Origin: an uncultured Bacilli bacterium
GTDB taxonomy: Bacteria; Bacillota_I; Bacilli_A; RFN20; CAG-631
Assembly (NCBI GenBank): GCA_934201705.1
Contig: CAKPXF010000034.1
Location: 1-16,774 of the forward strand
DNA: 16,774 nt
Direction: 5' to 3'
The translations under genes and the position numbers were made by a program. The notes beneath the pieces are model-generated. The model saw only the letters and a list, made by a program, of their open reading frames with translations, was not told the origin of the DNA and ran no database searches. Shown here piece after piece: positions 6,199-14,039 of this stretch. Every line of letters begins with the position of its first letter. Within the stretch, counting starts at the first letter, position 1.

Positions 6199-7614
6199 AT
6201 GTTTATTGGAAGAGAAAATGAACTAAAATCATTACAAGAATTGTATGATAAAGATGGCCTTAGTATGATGATAATATATGGACGCAAACATATAGGAAAA
6301 ACAACCTTAATAGCTAAATTTATTGAAGATAAAAAAGCAATTTTCTATACGGCTACAAAGGTTGGAAGTGAAAAAAATATAGAATTATTTTCTAAGCAGG
6401 TTCTTTCTACCTTGATGCCAAGCATTAATAATATAAAGTTTGAATCATTAGAAGCTATTTTTGATTTTATTAACCAATCAGTAGGCAATGAAAAAATTGT
6501 CTTAGTTATAGATGAATTACCATATTGGGCTGAAAAAGATGAAGCATTACTTTCAGTTTTACAAAAATACATAGATACAATTTGGAATAATAAAAATATA
6601 AAAATAATTTTGTGCGGATCCTCATTAAGCTTTATGGAAAATAAGGTATTATGTGAAAAAAGTCCATTATTTGGAAGACGAGATTCACAAATAAAGCTTG
6701 AAGCTTTTGACTATTTAGATTCTGCTAAATTTGTAGGAAACTACTCATATGAAGATAAAGCAATATGCTATGGCATTACTGGTGGAGTAGCCAAATACTT
6801 GTCTATGGTTGATGCAAATAAAAGTATTGATGAGAACATTATTAATTTGTTTTTTAAAACAGATGGATATTTATATGATGAGGTTAAAAACCTATTAATA
6901 CAAGAATTTACTGATATTACTTTAGTAAATAATATCATTGAACAAATAGCATCAGGTGAGAATACTGTAAATGCGATTGCTAATAAGGTAAAAGAAAGAG
7001 AATCAACCATACTATATTCTTTAGAAAAATTAATTAGTGTTGGATTAGTTGAAAAAATTAAATGTATAACTGAAGAAAATAATAAAAAGAAAACTCAATA
7101 TGTTTTAAAGGATAATATGTTTAAGTTCTATTATGAATTTATTCCTAAAGCTATAAGCGTTATTGAAATGGGACATGGTGAAATTTATTATAAAAAAGTT
7201 GTAAAACCATTAATTCATTTATTTATGGGACCAGTCTTTGAAAATATGTGCAGATATTATACATTAAAGCATGGAATACAAAATGAATTCGGTTCATTTA
7301 TTACAAATGTTGGCTCATGGTGGGGAAGTGAGCTGATTGTCAATGAATATAATGAAAAGAAAGTTCAATCAGCTGATATTGATGTTGTGGGAATTTCACC
7401 TCTTGATAAATCATTTATTGTTGGTGAATGTAAATTTAAAAATGAAAAGGTAGATAAAAATGTTTACTTAACGCTTGTTAGAAGAGCAAAACTAATAAAA
7501 ACAAATTATAAACTTACAAAATATATTTTATTTTCATTATCAGGATTTACTAGCTATTTTATTGAAAAAAATGATAATGATTTGATACTTATTTCATTAG
7601 ATATGATGTATTAA
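6199..7614 (+). CDS. STAND-like ATPase with C-terminal DUF234 PD-(D/E)XK nuclease-like domain
   Basis: This 471-residue protein matches the archaeal-type ATPase_2 + DUF234 architecture in full. It has an N-terminal FIGRENELKSL, Walker A GRKHIGKTT (28-36), Walker B IVLVIDELPYW (100-110, Asp105-Glu106), and sensor-like IILCGSS (about 136). A winged-helix region follows (about 245-290, 'ANKVKERESTILYSLEKL'), then DUF234 FKFYYEFIPK. The nuclease-like end reads D395-IDVVG ... G-E410-C-K412, the Asp-x(n)-Glu-x-Lys signature of PD-(D/E)XK enzymes. The SD AAAGGG (6183-6188) is 10 nt before ATG. No substrate is known for the family; roles in defence or mobile elements are suggested by its relatives. 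The frame is intact although the gene before it is dead, and it has its own promoter. Confidence 0.88.
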   Translation: MFIGRENELKSLQELYDKDGLSMMIIYGRKHIGKTTLIAKFIEDKKAIFYTATKVGSEKNIELFSKQVLSTLMPSINNIKFESLEAIFDFINQSVGNEKIVLVIDELPYWAEKDEALLSVLQKYIDTIWNNKNIKIILCGSSLSFMENKVLCEKSPLFGRRDSQIKLEAFDYLDSAKFVGNYSYEDKAICYGITGGVAKYLSMVDANKSIDENIINLFFKTDGYLYDEVKNLLIQEFTDITLVNNIIEQIASGENTVNAIANKVKERESTILYSLEKLISVGLVEKIKCITEENNKKKTQYVLKDNMFKFYYEFIPKAISVIEMGHGEIYYKKVVKPLIHLFMGPVFENMCRYYTLKHGIQNEFGSFITNVGSWWGSELIVNEYNEKKVQSADIDVVGISPLDKSFIVGECKFKNEKVDKNVYLTLVRRAKLIKTNYKLTKYILFSLSGFTSYFIEKNDNDLILISLDMMY

Positions 7615-7623
7615 TAATTAAAA

Positions 7624-7656
7624 AAGGTATAACTATTATTACTGTAGCTATACCTT
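7624..7656. terminator. Bidirectional terminator between ATPase and hexosaminidase genes
   Basis: AAGGTATA (7624-7631) and TATACCTT (7649-7656) pair perfectly, with a further CTA/TAG pairing inside. T-runs follow on both strands. It separates convergent genes ending at 7614 and 7670. Confidence 0.8.
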
Positions 7657-7669
7657 GTTTTTATTATAA

Positions 7670-9244
7670 TTATTTTTTAAAAGCTATTTCGTATTCTATT
7701 TCTTTTTTATCTTTTCGATATAAAGATGAAATATGATTGCGATACTTTTCACCACGAGCTAAATAAATATTTTTTGGTGCTCTAACGATATTATGGTATT
7801 TATAAAAATCATTACTATCTTCAATTCTATTTACAAAATCCTTAAAGTCATGATTAACCATTGATGTCCAAGAGGCTTCAGCAAATGCTTGAAGACGTGG
7901 ATTTGTATTAAATTCTAGCATATTGTTATTATCTACCCATTCAGTCCAAATACAGCATTCCATACCTAAAATATTTTTATAAGCCTTTCTATTTAAGTTA
8001 GTTAAATGGATGCCTCTATTATATGTCCTTACAAGTGGTAATTCAGCATAAGGATCATTAAAATAGAATTGTGAGCAAGGAGAATAAATTGTTTTTCTTC
8101 CTTCATTTATATAATTAATTCTATTTTCATCCATTTTATAGTCCCAATATTGCATAATGATGTTTTTATTTGTTGAATCATAAACACCATCATGCCACAT
8201 GATTACTTTTTTATTTGTAGTATTTATTATATGATTTGCCATTTCATTTGAAAAATAAGCTTGGAGCATTTTTGTATCAGTAAGATTAAGCTCCTTCATT
8301 TTCCTTTGGCAATCCACACATTTTTCATAATTTTCGTGATTTACCTCATCACCACCAATATGAATATATTTTGAATTCTTAAATAAGATACATAGCTCAT
8401 CTAATAGCTTTTTAGCAAATGTATAGGTATTTTCCTTGCCAGGGCACATTATTTCTTTAAAGACACCAAAATCACCACGTACTTCGTTTTGTTTGTTAAA
8501 GCAATGTAATTCCTTATAAGATGCAACAATTGCTGATGTATGACCTGGCATATCGATTTCAGGGACAATATCAACATAATGCTCACTTGCATATTTTATA
8601 ACTTCCTTTATTTCATGATATGCATAGCATCCTTCATAAGGATTATTATCCCAATCATCATTATCCTGAGAATTGATTTTTGTTTTATTTCTTTTTGAAG
8701 CAATTTCCTTTAAATTAGGAAAGGTTTTAAAATCAATTCTAAAGCCTTGATCATCTGATAAATGCCAATGGAAGGTATTAATTTTTAAGCTAGATAGTAA
8801 ATTAATATATTTTTTTACTTCATCAACTGTAAAGAAATGACGAGAGACATCCATCATAAATGAACGATAAGCAAAGCGAGGTTTATCATCAATATAATAA
8901 GCTAAAGATGTGATTTTTTTAACCTTTTTAGAATTAAATAAGTCAAATAATTGGGCAAGCGTTCGACTTGCATAGAAAAATCCTCTTTCACTACTTGCTT
9001 CTACATGAGTTACTTCTTTATCCATAAGAATAATATATTGCTCATTAGCAAGCTTATTATTAAAAATAAATTCAAAATCATAGCATGGCTTTGTTCCATC
9101 AATTATTAATTTGCTTTCAAGCTCATGATTAAATAATAAAATAGCTTTTTCATATTTCTTTTCAATCATTAGCTGATAGTTTGAAAAGCTAACATTTCCT
9201 TTTAGTTTTTCAATTGTATTTGGCATAGGAATTAAATTAACCAT
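7670..9244 (-). CDS. GH20 beta-N-acetylhexosaminidase, cytoplasmic
   Basis: This 524-residue glycoside hydrolase family 20 enzyme releases terminal GlcNAc/GalNAc by substrate-assisted catalysis. It has an N-terminal GH20b-like domain (1-120). The TIM barrel shows RHFFTVDEVKKYI (135-147), FHWHLSDDQGFRI (158-170), VPEIDMPGHT (227-236), the catalytic pair HIGGDE (Asp299-Glu300), MWHDG (349-353), MQYWD (364-368) and IWTEW (432-436). All key active-site positions are present. There is no signal peptide, so it probably acts inside the cell on imported chito-, mucin- or peptidoglycan-derived saccharides. The SD AGAAGGTGA precedes the ATG. No sugar transporter or nag genes are in the window. Confidence 0.95.
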   Translation of the reverse strand: MVNLIPMPNTIEKLKGNVSFSNYQLMIEKKYEKAILLFNHELESKLIIDGTKPCYDFEFIFNNKLANEQYIILMDKEVTHVEASSERGFFYASRTLAQLFDLFNSKKVKKITSLAYYIDDKPRFAYRSFMMDVSRHFFTVDEVKKYINLLSSLKINTFHWHLSDDQGFRIDFKTFPNLKEIASKRNKTKINSQDNDDWDNNPYEGCYAYHEIKEVIKYASEHYVDIVPEIDMPGHTSAIVASYKELHCFNKQNEVRGDFGVFKEIMCPGKENTYTFAKKLLDELCILFKNSKYIHIGGDEVNHENYEKCVDCQRKMKELNLTDTKMLQAYFSNEMANHIINTTNKKVIMWHDGVYDSTNKNIIMQYWDYKMDENRINYINEGRKTIYSPCSQFYFNDPYAELPLVRTYNRGIHLTNLNRKAYKNILGMECCIWTEWVDNNNMLEFNTNPRLQAFAEASWTSMVNHDFKDFVNRIEDSNDFYKYHNIVRAPKNIYLARGEKYRNHISSLYRKDKKEIEYEIAFKK

Positions 9245-9265
9245 AGTGTCACCTTCTTCTAGTAA

Positions 9266-9294
9266 ATTTTACTTTAAAATAAATATAAAGTAAA
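9266..9294 (-). promoter_or_regulatory. Predicted GH20 promoter with AGTAAA repeats
   Basis: On the minus strand TTTACT (9294-9289), 17 bp, then TAAAAT (9271-9266), ahead of the GH20 SD. The hexamer AGTAAA occurs at 9261-9266 and 9289-9294, and its inverse TTTACT at 9268-9273. The inverted pair AGTAAA-T-TTTACT therefore covers the -10 region. It could be an operator; in DNA this AT-rich, chance is also likely. Confidence 0.4.
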
Positions 9295-9307
9295 GAATTA
9301 AAAAGTA

Positions 9308-9316
9308 TGCTATAAT
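9308..9316 (+). promoter_or_regulatory. Extended -10 for the membrane protein gene
   Basis: TGCTATAAT is a perfect extended -10 box, 35 bp before the ATG at 9351. No good -35 is present at 17 bp. The SD GAAAGGAT follows at about 9334. Confidence 0.55.
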
Positions 9317-9350
9317 TACTTATATATTTACTTGAAAGGATAGTTTTAAA

Positions 9351-9911
9351 ATGAAAAAGATTAATTGGATTTTTGTTAATATAATTACATTTGTATTAAT
9401 TGCTTGCTTAATATTTTTACCTTTATTTACTTTATATTCTCCAATGGGTAATGAAAATCATATTGCCTTTGAAGCAAAAACAGTATTTGGCTTTAATTTT
9501 TTAGGTGGCTTAAAGATTTTTAACCAAAATGGTGAACTTGGTAATGAATATTCAATAGTGTTACATTCAAAGCTATTAGGATTTATTCCTGTAATGATGC
9601 TTTTATCAATGGTTATAATTGATAAAGCAACAAAGGTATCATTAGGTAAGTACTTAGTTAATTTCTTAGCAACTGCTGTAGCTTTAATTTATATGATATT
9701 ACTTCCAGTATTTGCTTCATCATTTATTGATAATAGATATTATGAAGCATTAGATTTTAAAATTAAATGGGGCTTTTGGATTTGTATTATATTTATAGCG
9801 ATTACATTTGTATATTATACTTATGCTTTAATTAAAAGTATAAAGGAAATATCAAAAGAAAAGCAAAATGAAGAAGCTTTAGCAAATAGTGAAGTAAAAA
9901 CAGAAGAATAA
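9351..9911 (+). CDS. Four-helix membrane protein of unknown function
   Basis: This 186-residue protein has hydrophobic segments at about 5-28, 75-90, 101-124 and 140-162. A polar loop of about 45 residues lies between the first two, and a charged C-terminal tail (KEISKEKQNEEALANSEVKTEE region) presumably faces the cytoplasm. I do not recognise a family or any catalytic motif. It has its own extended -10 promoter and SD, is divergent from the GH20 gene and ends in its own terminator, so it is a single-gene unit. The start is fixed by the SD seven to ten bases before the ATG. Confidence 0.75.
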   Translation: MKKINWIFVNIITFVLIACLIFLPLFTLYSPMGNENHIAFEAKTVFGFNFLGGLKIFNQNGELGNEYSIVLHSKLLGFIPVMMLLSMVIIDKATKVSLGKYLVNFLATAVALIYMILLPVFASSFIDNRYYEALDFKIKWGFWICIIFIAITFVYYTYALIKSIKEISKEKQNEEALANSEVKTEE

Positions 9912-9915
9912 ACAA

Positions 9916-9940
9916 AAAATCCTATCGTCGATAGGATTTT
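9916..9940. terminator. Bidirectional terminator between membrane protein and csp genes
   Basis: AAAATCCTATC (9916-9926) and GATAGGATTTT (9930-9940) are perfect inverted arms around GTC, with A and T runs built into the stem ends. It lies between convergent genes ending at 9911 and 9944. Confidence 0.8.
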
Positions 9941-9943
9941 ATC

Positions 9944-10165
9944 TTATTTGTTTAATACTTTACAAACATTTTTAGCTTGTAAGCCATTTTTAGTTTCAAA
10001 GACATTAAAGGTTACATCATCACCAGTATTTAATGTTTTAAAGCCATTTTCTTTGATTTGAGAATAGTGGACAAAAATATCTACTGTATCATTAAATCTA
10101 TTAATGAAACCAAAACCTTTTGAGGCGTTAAACCATTTGACTTTTCCTTTTTCTATTGTTTCCAT
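9944..10165 (-). CDS. Cold shock protein (CspA/CspB family)
   Basis: At 73 residues this is a single cold-shock domain, slightly longer than the usual 66-70. RNP1 is KGFGFI (16-21) and RNP2 is VDIFVH (28-33), with the typical start GKVKWFNASKGFGFI. The protein binds single-stranded RNA and DNA and acts as an RNA chaperone. It has no insertions or second domain. A clear SD, AAGGAGT, stands before the ATG. No long cspA-like 5' UTR is available, since only 68 bp separate it from comFC and no terminator was seen there, so part of its expression may be readthrough from comF. Confidence 0.95.
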   Translation of the reverse strand: METIEKGKVKWFNASKGFGFINRFNDTVDIFVHYSQIKENGFKTLNTGDDVTFNVFETKNGLQAKNVCKVLNK

Positions 10166-10233
10166 ATTTTTTTACTCCTTTTTGTAATTTTATTTTATTC
10201 TTTATATAAAAATAATTAAACATAAATCGTCCT

Positions 10234-10878
10234 TTAAAGTTCGACATTTTGTGACGTTTTAGCAATGATTAAGGCTTTAATATTTTCTTTTTTAACATGA
10301 TTCTTAATTAATAAATCAACAATAGTTTTTATAGTTGATCCACTAGTAAAAATATCATCAATAATTAAATATTTCTTATTAGTAATAATTACATCATCTT
10401 TAATTTTTATTATTTTTTTTATATTCTGTCTATTAGCATACTTTTGATCTGATTGCTTATAATTAATGCATTTATAGAAAAGCTTTTCATATTTCATATT
10501 TAGTGTTTTTACTATTTCTTCAATATGATTAAAGCCACGATTCAAATCATCATCCTTATATGATGGTGGAAAAATAATGATATAGCTTTTATATTTTACT
10601 TTTATTTGCTTATAGAATTGATATAGAAATACATCCTTTAGCTTTATATCATAGCAACCCTTATATGTATATATTAATGTTTTCATAAAACTATTATATT
10701 CATAGAGAAAATGTATTTCTATGTTATTAAAAATTATTGATTTATTAATTATTTTGAATTTATTTAAGCAATTAAAGCAAATTTTTTGATTTAATTTAAA
10801 AAATGAAAATAAAGATATTTCTTCATTTAAGTTTTTAAAGCATATTAAGCAAATATTTTTATATAGATTGTTATTCAT
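10234..10878 (-). CDS. comFC: ComFC-like phosphoribosyltransferase-fold DNA-uptake protein
   Basis: At 214 residues this is normal length for ComFC. It has an N-terminal zinc finger (Cys10, Cys13, Cys34, Cys37) and the family segments RGFNHIEEI (114-122) and KQSDQKYANRQNI (141-153). The PRPP-binding-type loop is LIIDDIFTSGST (171-182). ComFC acts with ComFA in bringing single-stranded DNA into the cytoplasm during transformation. Its ATG overlaps the comFA stop by 8 bp (ATGAATAA), so the two are translationally coupled. It is unusually rich in Lys, Asn and Ile, in line with the genome's base composition. Confidence 0.92.
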   Translation of the reverse strand: MNNNLYKNICLICFKNLNEEISLFSFFKLNQKICFNCLNKFKIINKSIIFNNIEIHFLYEYNSFMKTLIYTYKGCYDIKLKDVFLYQFYKQIKVKYKSYIIIFPPSYKDDDLNRGFNHIEEIVKTLNMKYEKLFYKCINYKQSDQKYANRQNIKKIIKIKDDVIITNKKYLIIDDIFTSGSTIKTIVDLLIKNHVKKENIKALIIAKTSQNVEL

Positions 10879-11976
10879 ATTTCTTATTCTTTTTAATTAT
10901 TGCTTTAATACAATTGGCAATAGCAGTTGTTTTTTTACTAGCTAGGAAAAATACCTTTCCAGTAGGGGCTTTTATTTTTCTTCCAACCCTTCCAGCAATT
11001 TGAGTCAAACTTGCTTCATCAAATAAAGTATTATCAGCCTCATAGACAATTACTTGTACATCAAAAAAAGTAATTCCTCTTTCAAGAATTGATGTTGTAA
11101 TTAGTTTTTTTATTTTTCTTTCTTTAAAGGATACTATATATTTATTTTTATCAATAGATGATGAATAGATAAAAGGAATCTTTATTTTTTTTTCAAGCTT
11201 TTTACCAATAGCAATTGTTGGGACAAAAATTAATAACTGCTTGTTTTTAACTTCATTAATTGTTTCGTTTAACACTTTGATTTTATTAAAGAAAAAATAT
11301 TTAATAAATTTAGGGACTGGTAAATCATAATTATGAAATCTTCTATTTACACAAACAATATTTTTACATCTTTTAGTAAAGTATGATGTTATTGTAGCAG
11401 ATAAATAAATGATAGCTCCTTTTACACTATCATTTAAAAATGTTTCTAAAAAATCATTTTTATAATAAGGAAAGGCATCAGCCTCATCAAGTATTAATAA
11501 ATCAAAATATTGCTTATATCTAAAAAGCTGATGTGTTGTTAAAACAATTAGCTGACCATTTAATGATGAGGTATGTCCTCCATATACTAAAGACATTAAA
11601 ACATTAGGATATACCTCCTTTAAACGCGAATGTATTTCAATACAAACATCCTTTCTTGGGCAAGCAAAAGCCACCTTTAAGCCTTGGTTTATATAATATT
11701 GAATAGAAGCAAAAACTAATTCAGTCTTACCTGCCCCACATACAGCGTTTACAATTACATCCTGTTTGTTTTTAACGTAATTTAATATTTCATTGCTTGC
11801 TTTATTTTGTACCTTACTTAATGGATAATCAATTTTACTTTGAATATTATTAGTGCTATATGTTTGATTATTTACTTCCTTTGCTCTATTTAGCGATATA
11901 CATTTTCTACAATAGATTTGATTGTTTTTAAAAGCAAAATATCTTACATCAGAGTTATGACATTTCGGACATACAT
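10871..11976 (-). CDS. comFA: ComFA-like DNA-uptake helicase, start region out of frame
   Basis: The protein frame is open from 11971 to 10871, about 366 codons. It begins with a zinc finger (CPKC, then CRKC about 20 residues on), then Walker A AVCGAGKT, ACPRKDV, the DEAD-type box LILDEADAFPY, the SAT motif IIYLSATITS, ITTSILERGITFFDV and the arginine-finger helix QIAGRVGRK. This is the ComFA ATPase that drives DNA uptake through the ComEC channel. No ATG, GTG or TTG lies in frame before GTG 11674, which falls after Walker A and cannot be the true start. The two ATGs behind the SD AGAAGGTG (11976, 11972) are both out of frame with CPKC. A lost base, or loss of one TATG unit from a tandem TATG, would explain it; so would a sequencing error. 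It overlaps comFC by 8 bp. Confidence 0.85.
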
Positions 11977-12010
11977 AAAATCACCTTCTAATTATATATA
12001 GTGATTTTAT
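11975..12010 (-). promoter_or_regulatory. 10-bp perfect inverted repeat around the comFA SD and start
   Basis: ATAAAATCAC (11975-11984) and GTGATTTTAT (12001-12010) are perfect inverted copies with 16 bp between. That interval holds a TATAAT-like -10 (11996-11991 on the minus strand) and part of the SD. In RNA it would fold over the SD and the first ATG. In DNA it would be an operator flanking the -10. Sequence alone does not decide which. Confidence 0.5.
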
Positions 12011-12210
12011 TTAAAAAAGTGTAAAATTTTGCTTTATAAAATTAATATTTATAAGAATAGCTATAAAAGAAATAAATGCTTATGAGTTTTAATATCTATA
12101 ACATCAATTCTATTATTGCCATTTACTTGCATAAAATACATCGCCTAAATAATACTTATTATCATATGTAAGCAATTTAAGTTGTCTATAAACTGATGAC
12201 AGCTGAAAAT

Positions 12211-12236
12211 AAAAAGGCCCAGAAAAGGGCCATTCT
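12211..12236 (-). terminator. Terminator of the GH13 gene
   Basis: On the minus strand GGCCC (12231-12227) pairs with GGGCC (12220-12216), with a six-base loop, and TTTTTATTTT follows. It lies 8-30 bp beyond the alpha-glucosidase stop. Confidence 0.8.
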
Positions 12237-12243
12237 AATAATA

Positions 12244-13875
12244 TTATTTTACTTTAAAAACTATTGATTCATAAGGCCTTAATATAACATTTTTAGTAAG
12301 ACATTTTGAATCCTTATAGCTTGACATAATAATTCTTTCAACATCTACATCAAGATTTAATTCATGCTCATCATCATCATAGTTAACAACAACGATAAAT
12401 GATTTATCCTTATAAGTACGACCATAAACAAAAATATATGGATCATCATCTAAATATGTATCGTAGCTTCCTTCTAAAATAGTTTCACTATATTCAGAAT
12501 TCTTTCTAAATTCAAAGATTTCCTTATATGTATATAAAACAGAGTTTTCATCTTCAATAGCGTTTTTAACATTAACTTCCTTATAATTTGGAATTATTTT
12601 AAGCCAAGGCTTTGCTCCATCATTAAAGCCAGCATTAATGCTATCATCCCATGGAAGTGGAGTTCTTGAATTATCTCTTGAGCCTCTTTGAAGGCCTCTA
12701 ATCATACGAGATGGTGAAGCAATTTTTTTGACATTAACCTTATCATTATAATTTGAAATTGAATCGATATCCTTGTAGTTTTCAAGCTTAGTATAATAAG
12801 CATTAATCATACCTATTTCTTGACCTTGATAAATATAAATTGTACCTTGTTGAAAATAAAGCATATAGGCTAGGGCCTTTGCTGATTCAACTCTATAAAA
12901 TCTATCATTGCCAAAATTTGAAATGCAACGAGCTAAATCATGATTTTCCCAAAATAATGTATTCCAGCCTTTATTTCTTAAATCATTCTGCCAACGCTTA
13001 AAGATTTGCTTCATTCCAATAAGAGATGGGATATTTGGCTCGAATTTTTCAAGTTCATTATTCTTCCAAATATGAGATATTAATTCAAAGTTAAACATCA
13101 TATCAATTTCATGATTTTTAGGATTAGTATAATCAATGGCAATTTTAGTTGTAGGCCATCCTTCACCAACAGTTATAGCATCCTTGTATTTTCCAAAAGA
13201 GTTTTCATTTAATTCACGTAGATATTCATGAATTTTTGGACCATTTGCAAAAATATTATTTTCTAAATCCTTACCAATCAATTCAATAGCATCCATTCTA
13301 AAGCCAGCAACACCTTTATCAAGCCAAAAGTTGATGATTTTAGCAATTTCTTGTCTAACCTTAGGATTAGTCCAGTTTAAATCTACTTGCCCTTTAGCAA
13401 AATAGTGATAATAATACATATTTAAATTAGGAACATATTCCCAAGATGAGCCACAAAAGCTTGATTCCTTATTATCAGTTTTATCTGACCAATAAAAATA
13501 ATCATGATATGGATTATCAACTGATTTAATGGCTTCCTTAAACCAAAAATGTTCTTTAGATGTATGGTTAGCAACTAAATCCATAACAATTTTTATATTT
13601 CTTTTTTTGCCTTCGCTAATTAATGTATCCATATCCTCCATTGTCCCAAAAATTGGAGCAATTTTAAAATAATCAGATACATCATAGCCATTATCTTCCA
13701 TTGGTGATTCATAAATTGGTGATAGCCAAATTGCATCAACTCCTAAAAATCTAAGATAATCAAGTTTTTCAATAATTCCTTTTAAATCGCCAACCCCATC
13801 ATTGTTACTATCTTTAAAGCTTCGGGGATAAATTTGATATATAATGGCGTTTTTCCACCATTTGTAGTTTTCCAT
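12244..13875 (-). CDS. GH13 alpha-glucosidase (oligo-1,6-glucosidase/MalL-like)
   Basis: This 543-residue enzyme is full length for the cytoplasmic GH13 subfamily that cleaves glucose from the non-reducing end of malto- or isomalto-oligosaccharides. It has the N-terminal WWKNAIIYQIYPRSF and a calcium-type loop DSNNDGVGD (22-30). Region I is DLVANH (99-104), region V is QVDLN (163-167), region II is GFRMDAIEL with nucleophile Asp195, the acid/base is Glu238 in TVGEGW, and region IV is ENHD (310-313). The residue after the nucleophile is Ala rather than the Val typical of strict oligo-1,6-glucosidases, which points to alpha-1,4 or mixed specificity. There is no signal peptide. The SD GGAGG (13890-13886) is 10 nt before the ATG. 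It is divergent from the DUF4127 gene. Confidence 0.95.
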   Translation of the reverse strand: MENYKWWKNAIIYQIYPRSFKDSNNDGVGDLKGIIEKLDYLRFLGVDAIWLSPIYESPMEDNGYDVSDYFKIAPIFGTMEDMDTLISEGKKRNIKIVMDLVANHTSKEHFWFKEAIKSVDNPYHDYFYWSDKTDNKESSFCGSSWEYVPNLNMYYYHYFAKGQVDLNWTNPKVRQEIAKIINFWLDKGVAGFRMDAIELIGKDLENNIFANGPKIHEYLRELNENSFGKYKDAITVGEGWPTTKIAIDYTNPKNHEIDMMFNFELISHIWKNNELEKFEPNIPSLIGMKQIFKRWQNDLRNKGWNTLFWENHDLARCISNFGNDRFYRVESAKALAYMLYFQQGTIYIYQGQEIGMINAYYTKLENYKDIDSISNYNDKVNVKKIASPSRMIRGLQRGSRDNSRTPLPWDDSINAGFNDGAKPWLKIIPNYKEVNVKNAIEDENSVLYTYKEIFEFRKNSEYSETILEGSYDTYLDDDPYIFVYGRTYKDKSFIVVVNYDDDEHELNLDVDVERIIMSSYKDSKCLTKNVILRPYESIVFKVK

Positions 13876-13967
13876 AAAGCAAATTCCTCCATAAACTAAC
13901 TATATTATAAAAAAAAATTATCAATTTTGAAATAATAAAATTTATCATTAAAATTATTGTCACACTA

Positions 13968-13976
13968 TGATATAAT
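13968..13976 (+). promoter_or_regulatory. Extended -10 of the DUF4127 operon
   Basis: TGATATAAT is an extended -10 match, 63 bp before the DUF4127 ATG. No good -35 is seen at 17 bp; TTGTCA (13957-13962) is only 8 bp away and cannot pair with it. Confidence 0.45.
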
Positions 13977-14000
13977 TTTTGTACTTAAAAATGAAAAGAA

Positions 14001-14039
14001 AGGGTTAACAAAGTGTTATTTTGTTAAATAGTAATTATT
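14001..14039 (+). promoter_or_regulatory. DUF4127 leader: SD, hairpin, then start codon
   Basis: AAAGGG (13999-14004) is a good SD but lies 35 nt before the family start ATG at 14040. Directly after it TTAACAAA (14005-14012) and TTTGTTAA (14020-14027) are perfect inverted arms with a 7-nt loop. If the hairpin forms, the SD comes to about 12 nt from the ATG. GTG at 14013 is ideally spaced from the SD and in frame, but meets TAA after four codons. Confidence 0.5.

Noticed and set aside
11674..11674. GTG 11674 as the comFA start
   Set aside because: It would remove the zinc finger and Walker A, which are intact upstream in the same frame.
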